Source: Ferrovibrio sp046297895 (GTDB taxonomy: Bacteria > Pseudomonadota > Alphaproteobacteria > Ferrovibrionales > Ferrovibrionaceae). Taken from it: 64,000 nt of DNA. The notes beneath the pieces were generated by a model, which ran no database searches, had not been told where the DNA came from, and saw only the letters and a list, made by a program, of their open reading frames with translations. The translations under genes were made by a program, and so were the position numbers. Within the stretch, counting starts at the first letter, position 1. The number at the start of each line of letters is the position of its first letter. Where the stretch lies: assembly GCF_046297895.1 (NCBI RefSeq), contig NZ_JBKBHC010000004.1, forward strand, positions 248,001 to 312,000, in the 5' to 3' direction. This document shows positions 9,681 to 18,148 of this stretch, piece after piece.

Positions 9681-9694
9681 CCCGCCATGGCGGG
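9681..9694. repeat. Perfect 14-bp palindrome between two genes
   Basis: CCCGCCATGGCGGG is self-complementary over 14 bp, 31 bp after the stop of the 500-residue protein gene and 13 bp before the MBL hydrolase start. No T-run follows, so it is more likely an operator or a weak pause hairpin than a classical terminator. Confidence 0.45.
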
Positions 9695-9707
9695 CTAATC
9701 CGATGGC

Positions 9708-10388
9708 ATGACCGCATCCTCCCAGCAGCCTCGCCTGCATGCCGAGATCAATCCCGTCACGCCGTTCCAGCAGAACTGCTCGCTGATCTGGTGTCCGGAG
9801 ACCATGCGCGGCGCGCTGGTTGATGCCGGGGGCGAAGCCGAGCAACTCCTGGCCGCCGCCGAACGGCGCGGCGTGACACTGGAAAAACTGCTGGTCACGC
9901 ACGGGCACCTGGATCATGCCGGCGCGGTGAAGGACATCGCCGAACAACTCAACCTGCCCATCGAGGGGCCGCATCGCGACGATGCCTTCTGGATCGATGG
10001 GATGCCGCAGGCGGCGAAGCAGTATGGCTTCCCGCCTTCGCGCAGCTTCACGCCCGACCGTTGGCTGGAAAACGGCGACACGGTGACGGTGGGCAATCTC
10101 ACGCTCGATGTCTACCACTGCCCCGGCCACACGCCGGGCCATGTGGTATTCGTGCATGCGCCGTCGCGCGTGGCGCTGGTGGGCGACGTGCTGTTCCAGG
10201 GTTCGATCGGCCGCACGGATTTTCCTCGCGGCAATCATGCCGACCTGATCCGCTCGATCCGCGAGCGGCTGTTCCCGCTGGGCGACGACATCACCTTCGT
10301 GCCCGGCCACGGCCCGCTCTCCACCTTCGGGCAGGAGCGGCAGGGCAATCCCTTCGTGTCGGACCGCGCGCTGGGGATCGGCGCGTAA
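9708..10388 (+). CDS. MBL-fold hydrolase, glyoxalase II-like (YcbL type)
   Basis: A 226-residue metallo-beta-lactamase-fold hydrolase. The zinc motif THGHLDHAG supplies His-x-His-x-Asp-His. The downstream metal ligands are in HCPGHTPGHV, GDVLFQGSIGRTDFP (bridging Asp) and VPGHGPLST. The N-terminal PVTPFQQNCSLIWC is typical of the short glyoxalase II-like group (YcbL), which hydrolyses thioesters such as S-lactoylglutathione but lacks the C-terminal glutathione-binding domain of GloB. Substrate is therefore not certain. Transcribed alone, convergent with the GST gene. Confidence 0.88.
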   Translation: MTASSQQPRLHAEINPVTPFQQNCSLIWCPETMRGALVDAGGEAEQLLAAAERRGVTLEKLLVTHGHLDHAGAVKDIAEQLNLPIEGPHRDDAFWIDGMPQAAKQYGFPPSRSFTPDRWLENGDTVTVGNLTLDVYHCPGHTPGHVVFVHAPSRVALVGDVLFQGSIGRTDFPRGNHADLIRSIRERLFPLGDDITFVPGHGPLSTFGQERQGNPFVSDRALGIGA

Positions 10389-10397
10389 GAGGTTCGC

Positions 10398-11039
10398 TCA
10401 CCGCCAGTGCGGCGGCCAGGTTTTCTCGGTGATCGGCAGGGCGCGCATGCGCTGCTGCCAGGCGGCCATCTTCGGCGTGATCAGGTCGGCCGGCACGGTG
10501 CCGGGTTTACGGGTCTCGATGCGGCCCAGCATGGCGACGCTGGGATAGAGCGTGAAATCGGCGGCCGAAGGCGCCGTACCGCCGAACCAGTCGCCGGTCA
10601 GCAATTTTTCCCAGTAGGCGAATTCCGTGCGCAGGGCGGCGAGGCCCTTCGCCGTGCGTTCGGCGGCATCGGGCAGGCCGGGTTCCAGCAGCGGCCGGAC
10701 CATCATCTCGACGGCTTCGACGAAATGGTTGTCGATTTCACGGATCATGCGGCGCTGGATGGCGCGCTGGCGGATATCGGCGGGGAAGAGCGTAGGGCCT
10801 TCGGGCCAGCGTTCGGCGATGTATTCGACGATGGCATTCGATTCGAAGATGGCGAAACCGTCATCCACCAGGGCCGGCACCTCGCCGCGTGGATTCACCG
10901 CTAGGTATTCCGGTGTCTTGTGCTCGCGCTTGTCGAAGGAGATAAGCCGGAAATCGTAGGACAGGCCCTTGTGCTCAAGGGCGAGCCAGACCCGCCAGGC
11001 AAAAGGCGAACCCGAACCGTAATAGAAAGTCAGCGCCAT
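10398..11039 (-). CDS. Glutathione S-transferase family protein
   Basis: A 213-residue GST-fold protein: an N-terminal thioredoxin-like domain (ALTFYYGSGSPFAWRVWLALEHKGLSYD) with the cis-Pro GEVPALVDD and the glutathione-binding ESNAIVEYIAERWP, then the all-helical C-terminal domain with SAADFTLYPSVAML. The start at 11039 has GGGAGGGG just upstream. It lies 75 nt downstream of fahA in the homogentisate operon. A role in isomerising maleylacetoacetate or in detoxification is possible, but a better maleylacetoacetate isomerase candidate is at 16780. Confidence 0.85.
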   Translation of the reverse strand: MALTFYYGSGSPFAWRVWLALEHKGLSYDFRLISFDKREHKTPEYLAVNPRGEVPALVDDGFAIFESNAIVEYIAERWPEGPTLFPADIRQRAIQRRMIREIDNHFVEAVEMMVRPLLEPGLPDAAERTAKGLAALRTEFAYWEKLLTGDWFGGTAPSAADFTLYPSVAMLGRIETRKPGTVPADLITPKMAAWQQRMRALPITEKTWPPHWR

Positions 11040-11114
11040 GATCCCCTCCCGTGTGATGGCTGCGGCAGCATAGCCCAACTAACGGGAGGGGGAGGAGTGT
11101 CAACGTGACGGCGG

Positions 11115-12101
11115 TCACGGGCCTGTGTATTTCACGATCTTCTGGTCGATGGCGCCGAAGATTGACTTGCCGGCGGCATCGAACATCTCGATGCGCACAT
11201 GGTCGCCGAACTTCATGAACGGCGTCTTTGGCTTGCCCTCGTTGATCGTCTCGATCATGCGGATTTCGGCCAGACAGGAGAAGCCCTTGCTGGCATCTCG
11301 GTTCGACACGGTGCCCGAGCCGACGATGCAGCCGGCCTTCAGGTTGCGCGTCTTGGCCGCATGGGCGACCAGATCGGCCAGGCTGAACTGCATGTCGGCG
11401 CCGGCATCGGGTTCGCCGAACTTTTTGCCATTCAGATGAGTCACCAGCGGCCGGCAGACCTTCGAATCCTTCCAGGCGTCGCCCAGTTCGTCGGGCGTGA
11501 CAGCAACCGGCGAGAAGGCGGTAGAGGGTTTGCCATGGAAGAAGCCGAAGCCCTTGGCCAGCTCGGCCGGGATCAGGTTGCGTAAGCTGACATCGTTCAC
11601 CAGCATCAGCAGGCGGATCTGAGCCGCCGCCTGGGCTGACGAGGAGCCCATAGCCACGTCGCCGGTGATCGCAGCCACCTCGCCCTCGAAATCGATGCCA
11701 TAGGCCTCGTCGGCCACGGGGATGTCGGCGGTGGGCGGCAGGAAATCGTCCGAGCCGCCCTGATACATCAGCGGATCGTGGAGGAATTCCGGCGGCATCT
11801 GGGCGCCGCGCGCCCTGCGCACCAGTTCGACGTGGTTGAGATAGGCCGAGCCGTCGCACCACTGATAGGCGCGCGGCAGCGGCGAGGCCAGCTTGCCGGC
11901 GTCAAAGGGAAGCGCACCGGCCGCTTCGCCCTTGTTCAGGGCATCGTACACGGCCTGCAGCTTCGGTGCCATCACGGCCCAGGAATCAAGCGCCATCTGC
12001 AGGGTGGGGCAGAGCTGGTCGACTGGCAGCATGCGGGCCAGGTCGCGGCTGACCACGCAGAGACGTCCGTCGCGGCCATGCCGCAGCGAGGCGAGTTTCA
12101 T
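11115..12101 (-). CDS. fahA: Fumarylacetoacetate hydrolase
   Basis: A 328-residue FAH-family enzyme cleaving fumarylacetoacetate to fumarate and acetoacetate, the last step of tyrosine degradation. The N-terminal domain (MKLASLRHGRDGRLCVVS) is followed by the catalytic barrel with metal ligands in DFEGEVAAITGDV, the LLMLVNDVSLRNLIP block, KPSTAFSPVAVTPDEL and GSGTVSNRDASKGFSCLAE. The position directly downstream of hppD-hmgA supports the specific assignment over a generic FAH-family hydrolase. A hairpin (CGTGAC-N4-GTCACG) spans the stop codon at 11104-11119. Confidence 0.93.
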   Translation of the reverse strand: MKLASLRHGRDGRLCVVSRDLARMLPVDQLCPTLQMALDSWAVMAPKLQAVYDALNKGEAAGALPFDAGKLASPLPRAYQWCDGSAYLNHVELVRRARGAQMPPEFLHDPLMYQGGSDDFLPPTADIPVADEAYGIDFEGEVAAITGDVAMGSSSAQAAAQIRLLMLVNDVSLRNLIPAELAKGFGFFHGKPSTAFSPVAVTPDELGDAWKDSKVCRPLVTHLNGKKFGEPDAGADMQFSLADLVAHAAKTRNLKAGCIVGSGTVSNRDASKGFSCLAEIRMIETINEGKPKTPFMKFGDHVRIEMFDAAGKSIFGAIDQKIVKYTGP

Positions 12102-12130
12102 CGCAAATTACTCCCTAGACTTGGTTGTGC

Positions 12131-13297
12131 TTACTCGGCGGCCTGCTTGAAGCCTTCAGGGTTCCAGGTACCGACATAGCCCTTGAACTCGACGCTCTCG
12201 GCCGCCGGCGCGATATCGAGCGCGTCCCGGGTATCCAGCATCACCGCCACTTCGTCGGTTTCCTTGCGGGCCGCCTTCGCGCCGGCCGCAAAGGCCTTGG
12301 GATGCGGGCCATGGGGGAAGCCGCAGGGATGCACGGTGATCATGCCGGGATGGATATTGTCGCGGCTGAAGAACTGACCCTGGTGATAGAAGATCACCTC
12401 GTCGTAATCGTCGTTGTTGTGGAAGAACGGCACCTTCAGGGCTTCGGGATCGGATTCGATCGGGCGCGGCACGAAGGTGCAGACCACAAAGCGCGAGGCG
12501 AGGAAGGTGGTGTGCGCGCTCGGCGGCAGGTGATAGCGGTGGCTCATCAGCGGCCGGATGTCGCGCCAGTTCAGCTTCACCGCGGTCAGGTCGCCCTTCC
12601 AGCCCACCACGTCGAGCGGGTTGAAGGGGTACGTTACGGTGGAGATCTGGTCGCGGCGCTTGATCACCACGCGCCAGTTGCTGCCGCCCGAAGCCGGGCC
12701 ATTCTTCTGCTGGGCGCGGAAGGGATCGTCGATGCGCGGAATCTGCAGCACGCCGGGATCGAAGATCGCATGCGGTCCCAGCAGGCCCTTGTCGGGCAGG
12801 CGATAGCTGTCGTTGGTGGCCTCGATCATCAGGATCTTGCTTGGCGAGGCAGGCTCCAGGCGCCACATGGTGCCGCGCGGCAGCATGATGTAATCGCCTT
12901 CACCATACTCCATATGGCCGAAGTCGCAGAACAGCGCGCCGCTGCCCGCATGCACGAACAGCAACTCGTCGCCATCGCCGTTGCGCACCAGGTGATCCAT
13001 CGCCTGGGCGATCAGCAGGTGGCGGTATTTCACATGGGCATTGCCCATGAGCAGCTTAGCCTTCCACGGGCAGTCGACCGCATCGGCGAACTTCGCCGTG
13101 TCGAAGGCGCGCGGCTTCAGCGGGCCTTCCCAGTCGATCCAGCCGGTGGGCGGGTTCTGGTGATAGAGATGGGCGGCGGGGCCGAAGAAGCCTTCCTTGC
13201 CCATCTCGCGCTCGAAGGTGCCCTGGGGCAGGGCGACATGGGCCTGCCGCGCGGACTGGCCCTCGCTGTGGGTCATGGGTATCCAGGTCTTGGCCAT
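12131..13297 (-). CDS. hmgA: Homogentisate 1,2-dioxygenase
   Basis: A 388-residue non-haem Fe(II) ring-cleaving dioxygenase converting homogentisate to maleylacetoacetate. Motifs: DELLFVHAGSGALFCDFGHMEYGEGDYIMLPRGTMW in the N-terminal cupin, and EVIFYHQGQFFSRDNIHPGMITVHPCGFPHGPHP containing the iron-ligand His/Glu set. It is shorter than the roughly 430-residue mammalian and Pseudomonas enzymes, as in a common bacterial subgroup. AGGAGGAAACG lies just upstream of the ATG. Second gene of hppD-hmgA-fahA. Confidence 0.96.
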   Translation of the reverse strand: MAKTWIPMTHSEGQSARQAHVALPQGTFEREMGKEGFFGPAAHLYHQNPPTGWIDWEGPLKPRAFDTAKFADAVDCPWKAKLLMGNAHVKYRHLLIAQAMDHLVRNGDGDELLFVHAGSGALFCDFGHMEYGEGDYIMLPRGTMWRLEPASPSKILMIEATNDSYRLPDKGLLGPHAIFDPGVLQIPRIDDPFRAQQKNGPASGGSNWRVVIKRRDQISTVTYPFNPLDVVGWKGDLTAVKLNWRDIRPLMSHRYHLPPSAHTTFLASRFVVCTFVPRPIESDPEALKVPFFHNNDDYDEVIFYHQGQFFSRDNIHPGMITVHPCGFPHGPHPKAFAAGAKAARKETDEVAVMLDTRDALDIAPAAESVEFKGYVGTWNPEGFKQAAE

Positions 13298-13327
13298 GGG
13301 GCGTTTCCTCCTGACTCTTCTGTCTGA

Positions 13328-14395
13328 TTAATTGGCTTTCAGCACGCCGCGCCGAATCTGGTCTAGTTCGATGGACTCGAACAGGGCCTTGAAGTTGCCC
13401 TCGCCGAAGCCCTCGTTGCCTTTACGCTGGATGATCTCGAAGAAGATCGGCCCGATCACGGTATCGGTAAAGATTTGCAGCAGCAGGCCCTGGTTCTGGG
13501 TCGGCGCGCCGTCGATCAGGATCTGCAACTCCTTCAGGCGGGCGAGATTCTCGCCATGACCCGGCACGCGGCCCTCGACCTGGTCGTAATAGGTGTCCAG
13601 CGTGGACTGGAACGGCACGTCGCGGCCGCGCATGGTGCTGACGGTCGTGTAGATGTCGTCGGTACCCAGCGCCACATGCTGGATGCCCTCGCCATGATAG
13701 GCATTCAGGTATTCGACGATCTGCGACTTGTCGTCAGAGCTTTCGTTGATGGGAATGCGGATCTTGCCGCAGGGGCTGGTCATCGCCTTGGATTTCAGGC
13801 CGGTGAGCTGGCCTTCGATGTCGAAATACTTGATCTCTCGGAAATTGAAGAGGCGCTCATAGAATTCCGCCCATTCGTTCATGCGGCCGCGATGCACGTT
13901 GTGGGTCAGGTGGTCGACATAGGTGAGGCCAACACCCTTCGGATTGCGGTCCACGCCGGGCAGGGGCACGAAGTCGACATCGTAGATGGTGCCACGTTCG
14001 CCATAGCGGTCGACCAGGTAGATCAGGCTGTCGCCGATGCCCTTGATGGCGGGGATATTCAACTCCATCGGGCCGGGCTGGGCCTCGACACCCCAGGCGC
14101 CCAGCTCGGTGGCGCGCTTGTAGGCCTTGGCGGCATCCTTCACGCGGAAGGCCATGGCGCAGATCGACGGGCCGTGGATGCGGGCGAAGCTCTGGGCGAA
14201 GCTGGCCGGCTCGGCATTGAGGATGAAATTGACGTCTCCCTGGCGGAAAAGCGTCACGTTCTTGGAGCGGTGCCTGGCCACGGCGACGAAGCCCATGCGC
14301 TCGAACAGCGCAGCCAGCTTCTCGGGTTCGGGCGCGGCGTATTCGATGAATTCAAAGCCATCGGTGCCCATCGGGTTGTCGAACAGATCGGCCAT
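13328..14395 (-). CDS. hppD: 4-hydroxyphenylpyruvate dioxygenase
   Basis: A 355-residue Fe(II) dioxygenase converting 4-hydroxyphenylpyruvate to homogentisate. Two vicinal-oxygen-chelate halves are visible. The iron ligands are in VDHLTHNV (His), HVALGTDDI (His) and FFEIIQRKG (Glu). The C-terminal GFGEGNFKALFESIE is a family signature. First gene of the catabolic operon and divergent from a MarR regulator, with a palindromic operator between them. Confidence 0.97.
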   Translation of the reverse strand: MADLFDNPMGTDGFEFIEYAAPEPEKLAALFERMGFVAVARHRSKNVTLFRQGDVNFILNAEPASFAQSFARIHGPSICAMAFRVKDAAKAYKRATELGAWGVEAQPGPMELNIPAIKGIGDSLIYLVDRYGERGTIYDVDFVPLPGVDRNPKGVGLTYVDHLTHNVHRGRMNEWAEFYERLFNFREIKYFDIEGQLTGLKSKAMTSPCGKIRIPINESSDDKSQIVEYLNAYHGEGIQHVALGTDDIYTTVSTMRGRDVPFQSTLDTYYDQVEGRVPGHGENLARLKELQILIDGAPTQNQGLLLQIFTDTVIGPIFFEIIQRKGNEGFGEGNFKALFESIELDQIRRGVLKAN

Positions 14396-14436
14396 GGGGA
14401 TTATCCTCCCAAAAGGAATTGCGATTGAGTCGCATA

Positions 14437-14456
14437 ATAGTTACATTTGAAACTAT
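14437..14456. promoter_or_regulatory. Palindromic operator between hppD and the MarR gene
   Basis: TAGTTACATTTGAAACTA (14438-14455) is an imperfect palindrome matching its reverse complement at 14 of 18 positions; the outer arms ATAGTT/AACTAT extend it by one base on each side. Size and position fit a MarR-dimer site controlling both the regulator and the hppD-hmgA-fahA operon. A GANTC site (14427-14431) lies beside it. Confidence 0.65.
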
Positions 14457-14491
14457 ATTCAAGGCCGAACATCGCCATGGGAGAGACCAAA

Positions 14492-14947
14492 ATGGCCAAA
14501 GCGCCGCTGGCACTGGAGCGGTTCCTGCCTTACCGGCTCTCGGTGCTGACCAACCGGGTCAGCGGCGCGCTGTCGCGGCATTACGCCGACCGGTTCGGCA
14601 TCGGCATTCCAGAATGGCGGGTGATTGCGATCCTCGGCCGTTATGCCGGCCTGAGTGCCAACCAGGTGGCGGAACGCTCGGCCATGGACAAGGTGACAGT
14701 CAGCCGCGCCGTGGCGGCGTTGGAATCCAAGGGCCTGCTGGATCGGGAGCGAGACGATGGCGACAAGCGCAAGTCGCGGCTGACGCTGTCAGGCAAGGGG
14801 CAAGGCGTTTATGCCGAAATCGCGCCGCTGGCGCTGGGCTTTGAGCGCGAGCTGCTGACGGTCCTGACTGTCGATGAAGCGGCCCAGCTCGACCGCATCA
14901 TCGACAAGCTGAATGGCAAGATGGACGTGCTAGCCACCGAACGCTAG
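14492..14947 (+). CDS. MarR-family regulator, probable regulator of homogentisate genes
   Basis: A 151-residue winged-helix regulator. The recognition region is LSANQVAERSAMDKVTVSRAVAALESKGLLDRERDDGDKRKSRLTLSGKG, with the basic wing DKRKSRL. The start chosen is the ATG at 14492 with GGGAGAG 6 nt upstream. Upstream in-frame starts (ATG 14477, TTG 14447) would put coding sequence in or close to the operator. Divergence from hppD and the intergenic palindrome suggest it represses or senses in aromatic catabolism; the ligand is unknown. Confidence 0.9.
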   Translation: MAKAPLALERFLPYRLSVLTNRVSGALSRHYADRFGIGIPEWRVIAILGRYAGLSANQVAERSAMDKVTVSRAVAALESKGLLDRERDDGDKRKSRLTLSGKGQGVYAEIAPLALGFERELLTVLTVDEAAQLDRIIDKLNGKMDVLATER

Positions 14948-14954
14948 GCCGCAG

Positions 14955-15584
14955 TCATTCCGAAGCCGGGGGCACCACCTGCTTGGCCTGCTGGGCGGCG
15001 ATCTGCGCTTCGAAGCGCGCCTTGCCGCGACGGTGCACCAGGAACAGCACCACGCCGACCACGGCGAAGATGGCCAGCATGATCAGGCCGAAATCCTTGG
15101 CGATGTCGCCCAACACCGCCTCGAAGGCGACGCCCAGCAGATAGCCGGCCCAGGAGAAGGCATTCGCCCACAGGCCGGCGGCGATGAAGTTGAGCACGGC
15201 AAAGCGCGGCCAGGAGATCATGCTCATGCCCATCGCCAGAGACGAGAAGTTGCGCACGCCGTAGATGAAGCGGAAGCTGAGGATGAAGCCGATGTGGTAT
15301 TTGTGCAGCATGTCGAGCGCCACGTTGACGCCGCCCTGCAGCTTGGGGAATCGCTTGAGCAGACGGTGGCCGTATTTCCGGCCGATCCAGAAATAGAGCT
15401 GGTCGCCGGAAAAGCTGCCTAGCCAGGCAGCCGCGATCAGCCAGTACATATGCAACATGCCCTGGCTTGCGGCCGCTCCGGCGAAGATCACGAAGGTCTC
15501 ACCTTCCAGGAACGTCCAGACGAAGGTGATGATGTAGAACCACTCGCGATACTGTTCGATCAGACCGTAAATATCGATATCCAC
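14955..15584 (-). CDS. DedA-family membrane protein
   Basis: A 209-residue inner-membrane protein of the DedA (SNARE-associated/VTT) family, which includes lipid flippase-type proteins. The signature is GSFSGDQLYFWIGRKYG, then FRFIYGVRNFSSLAMGMSMISWPRFAVLNFIAAGLWA with the conserved Arg residues. About four to five hydrophobic helices are visible, the last at residues 160-185. It is 19 nt downstream of thiSG on the same strand and tail-to-tail with the MarR gene. The substrate cannot be told from sequence. Confidence 0.9.
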   Translation of the reverse strand: MDIDIYGLIEQYREWFYIITFVWTFLEGETFVIFAGAAASQGMLHMYWLIAAAWLGSFSGDQLYFWIGRKYGHRLLKRFPKLQGGVNVALDMLHKYHIGFILSFRFIYGVRNFSSLAMGMSMISWPRFAVLNFIAAGLWANAFSWAGYLLGVAFEAVLGDIAKDFGLIMLAIFAVVGVVLFLVHRRGKARFEAQIAAQQAKQVVPPASE

Positions 15585-15603
15585 AGGAGCCTCGTGTGCC
15601 GGT

Positions 15604-16593
15604 TCAGATCAGGCCGGCAAGCGGCGAGGAAGGATCGGCATAGCGCTTCTTGGGCATGCGACCGGCCAGATAGGCCAGTCGGCCGGCCTCGATCGCCAGC
15701 TTCATGGCCCGGGCCATGCGGATCGGATCTTTCGCTTCGGCGATGGCGGTATTCATCAGCACGCCGTCGCAGCCCAGTTCCATGGCGATGGCGGCATCCG
15801 AGGCGGTGCCGACGCCGGCATCGACCAGCACCGGCACTTTGGCATTCTCGATGATGATGCGGATGTTCACTGGGTTCTGGATGCCAAGGCCCGAGCCGAT
15901 CGGCGCCGCCAGCGGCATGATCGCGCAAGCGCCCAGGTCTTCCAGCTTCTTTGCCGCGATCGGATCGTCGGCGCAGTAGACCATGACGTCGAATCCGTCC
16001 TTCACCAGCAGCTTGGTCGCTTCCAGCGTGGCTTCCATGTCGGGATAGAGCGTCTTCTGGTCGCCCAGCACTTCCAGCTTCACCAGCTTCCAGCCACCGG
16101 CCTCGCGGGCTAGGCGCAGCGTGCGCACCGCATCGTCGGCGGTGTAGCAGCCGGCGGTGTTGGGCAGGTAGGTGTACTTCCTGGGATCGACGTAATCGAC
16201 CAGCATCGGCTGGTTCGGATCAGTGACGTTCACGCGGCGCACGGCGACGGTGACGATCTCGGCGCCCGAGGCCTCGATGGCGAGCCTAGTCTGCTCGAAA
16301 TCCTTGTACTTGCCGGTGCCGACCAGCAGGCGTGAGCGGAAGCGCTTGCCGGCAACCTCGAAATAATCGTCCTCGGCGGGCTTCATGGGCGCGTTGCCGC
16401 CGCCAATGAAATGCACGATCTCGATTTTGTCGCCGTCGTTGAGCGCGGTCTCGGCATAGGCCGAACGCGGCACGATTTCCCGATTGAGTTCGATGGCAAT
16501 CTTGCGGGCGTCGAGCGACAGGGCGGACAGTAGCTCCGCCACCGTTGCTGCACCGCCCATCTCGCGGGCTTCGCCATTGATCGTCAACTGCAT
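15604..16593 (-). CDS. thiSG: Fused sulfur carrier ThiS - thiazole synthase ThiG
   Basis: A 329-residue fusion in thiamin thiazole biosynthesis. Residues 1-66 are a ThiS ubiquitin-like fold ending HFIGGG; residues about 75-329 are ThiG (FRSRLLVGTGKYKDF, VTVAVRRVN, KLEVLGD with the likely Schiff-base Lys172, and PVLVDAGVGTASDAAIAMELG at the phosphate site). In separate proteins the ThiS C-terminal Gly-Gly must be free for adenylation and thiocarboxylation; here it continues into ThiG through a short linker (NAPMKPAEDD). Such bifunctional proteins are known in some alphaproteobacteria. The start at 16593 is preferred over 16635 because the first 14 residues of the longer form do not fit ThiS. 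No TPP riboswitch was recognised upstream. Confidence 0.93.
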   Translation of the reverse strand: MQLTINGEAREMGGAATVAELLSALSLDARKIAIELNREIVPRSAYAETALNDGDKIEIVHFIGGGNAPMKPAEDDYFEVAGKRFRSRLLVGTGKYKDFEQTRLAIEASGAEIVTVAVRRVNVTDPNQPMLVDYVDPRKYTYLPNTAGCYTADDAVRTLRLAREAGGWKLVKLEVLGDQKTLYPDMEATLEATKLLVKDGFDVMVYCADDPIAAKKLEDLGACAIMPLAAPIGSGLGIQNPVNIRIIIENAKVPVLVDAGVGTASDAAIAMELGCDGVLMNTAIAEAKDPIRMARAMKLAIEAGRLAYLAGRMPKKRYADPSSPLAGLI

Positions 16594-16726
16594 GTTCTGC
16601 GCTACCCTGCCTACGCGCGGTCTTTTTGGCCGCACCGGTCAGATGGGGGCCGATGGGCGGGCAGACAATAGAGCGCGGGACGGCGCCGGGGCAACCCTTC
16701 CATTGGTCCTATTTCCCTCGAAGGCT

Positions 16727-16754
16727 TTGTAACACAACGGTATTGCGCTACGAT
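16727..16754 (+). promoter_or_regulatory. Possible promoter of maiA
   Basis: TTGTAA (16727-16732) and TACGAT (16749-16754) are separated by 16 bp, which would place the transcript start about 20 bp before the maiA ATG. GGGAGGG lies just upstream of the start codon. Confidence 0.35.
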
Positions 16755-16779
16755 CCGGCCCTTTCCGGGAGGGTTTTAC

Positions 16780-17418
16780 ATGCTGCTTTATGGGTATTTC
16801 CGGTCCTCGGCCGCCTACCGGGTGCGGATCGCGCTGAATCTGAAGGGGCTCGCCTATGACAACAGCTTCATCCACCTCCAGAAGAACGACCAGTTGTCGG
16901 ATGACTTTGCCCGCCTGAATCCCCAGAAGCAGGTTCCCGCCCTGGTCGATGGCGGAACGCTGCTGACCCAGTCGCTGGCCATCATGGAATACCTGGACGA
17001 AACCCATCCCGAGCCGGCCTTCCTGCCCGCCGATCCCAAGGAGCGGGCCCGCGTAAGGGCCCTGGCGCTGGCCATTGCCTGCGACATCCACCCGCTGAAC
17101 AACCTTCGCGTGCTGCGCTACCTGGTCAAGGAGATGGGACTGCCGGAGGACAAGAAGGACCAATGGTACCAGCACTGGATCGAAAACGGCTTTCAGGCGG
17201 TGGAAAAGATGCTGAGCGGCAGCCCGGCCACCGGCCGTTTCTGCCACGGCGACAGCCCCACCATGGCCGACATCTGCCTGGTGCCGCAGGTCGCCAATGC
17301 CCGCCGCTTCAACTGCGACCTTTCGGCCTATCCGACACTGGTGCGCATCGATGGCGAGTGCCGCCAGTTGGAGGCCTTCGCCAAAGCAGCCCCGGACAAG
17401 CAGCCTGACGCCGAATAG
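16780..17418 (+). CDS. maiA: Maleylacetoacetate isomerase (zeta-class GST)
   Basis: A 212-residue zeta-class GST that isomerises maleylacetoacetate to fumarylacetoacetate with glutathione. The zeta signature SSAAYRVRIALNLKGL (residues 9-24, with SS and the catalytic region) is intact, followed by NPQKQVPALVDGG, LTQSLAIMEYLDETHP, CDIHPLNNLRVLRYL and GDSPTMADICLVPQVANARRF. It supplies the step between hmgA and fahA but sits 2.4 kb from hppD with its own promoter region. The strong ribosome site GGGAGGG supports the start. Confidence 0.92.
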   Translation: MLLYGYFRSSAAYRVRIALNLKGLAYDNSFIHLQKNDQLSDDFARLNPQKQVPALVDGGTLLTQSLAIMEYLDETHPEPAFLPADPKERARVRALALAIACDIHPLNNLRVLRYLVKEMGLPEDKKDQWYQHWIENGFQAVEKMLSGSPATGRFCHGDSPTMADICLVPQVANARRFNCDLSAYPTLVRIDGECRQLEAFAKAAPDKQPDAE

Positions 17419-17424
17419 GTCGCC

Positions 17425-18105
17425 TCAGCCTCCGAGCGCGGCGATGGCCTCGGGCAGGTCGGCGAAATGGTCGATCAGGCGGTCGCCGCCCAGTTCATGG
17501 GGCGGAATCTGCGTATAGCCGAAGCTGACCACCACGCAGGGCAGGCCGGCGGCCTTGGCTGCATTCACGTCGTTGGCGGAATCGCCCACCATGGCGGCCC
17601 AGCCATGGGCAATGCCCAAACGCGCGTTCAATGCCGCGACGGTGCCGTGGATATGGCCGGGATCGGGCTTGCGCATGGCCAGGGTGTCGCCGCCAACCAC
17701 GGCGCCAAACAGGTCGAGCATACCGAGCTGGCCCAGCAGGCTGCGGCTGAGGCCCTCGGGCTTGTTGGTGCAGACGGCCAGTGCGTAATCCTGCTCGGCC
17801 AGAGAAGCCAGGCAGGTCAGCGCGCCGGGAAAGGGGCGGCTGGTATCGGCCAGATGGCGGCCGTAATAGACCATGAAATCCGTGAACGCGTTCTCAAACT
17901 GCTCGGGTCCCGGCATGCCGCCGCTGGCCTTGAAACCCTTTTCCAGCAGGGCGCGGGCGCCGTCCCCCACCATGCTGCGCACGGCTTCCAGCCCGAGGGC
18001 GGGCCGCCCGGCACGGGTCAACGCATGATCTGTCGCCGCCGCAAGATCGGGCGCCGTATCAACCAGCGTGCCGTCGAGATCGAACAGAATTGCCTTACGA
18101 GTCAT
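17425..18105 (-). CDS. gph: Phosphoglycolate phosphatase (HAD family)
   Basis: A 226-residue HAD hydrolase removing phosphate from 2-phosphoglycolate, a by-product of DNA repair or oxygenation. Motif I FDLDGTLVDT (nucleophile Asp9, Asp11), motif II VCTNKPEGLS, motif III Lys in RKPDPGHI, motif IV MVGDSANDVNAAKAAG. A helical cap domain lies between motif I and II. Divergent from glmU and tail-to-tail with maiA (6 nt). A generic HAD phosphatase remains possible, but length and cap fit Gph. Confidence 0.85.
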   Translation of the reverse strand: MTRKAILFDLDGTLVDTAPDLAAATDHALTRAGRPALGLEAVRSMVGDGARALLEKGFKASGGMPGPEQFENAFTDFMVYYGRHLADTSRPFPGALTCLASLAEQDYALAVCTNKPEGLSRSLLGQLGMLDLFGAVVGGDTLAMRKPDPGHIHGTVAALNARLGIAHGWAAMVGDSANDVNAAKAAGLPCVVVSFGYTQIPPHELGGDRLIDHFADLPEAIAALGG

Positions 18106-18148
18106 GGTGTTACATTTAGAAAGACCCTGAAACAGACGGAAAGAGCAT

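Noticed and set aside
8189..9688. A 499-codon minus-strand frame opposite the 500-residue protein
   Set aside because: Composition is shadow-like (Ala/Gly/His/Gln-rich); the plus-strand frame has an in-frame duplication and a plausible start.
16594..16779. TPP riboswitch upstream of thiSG
   Set aside because: The CUGAGA and ACC...CUGA elements are not visible on the minus strand.
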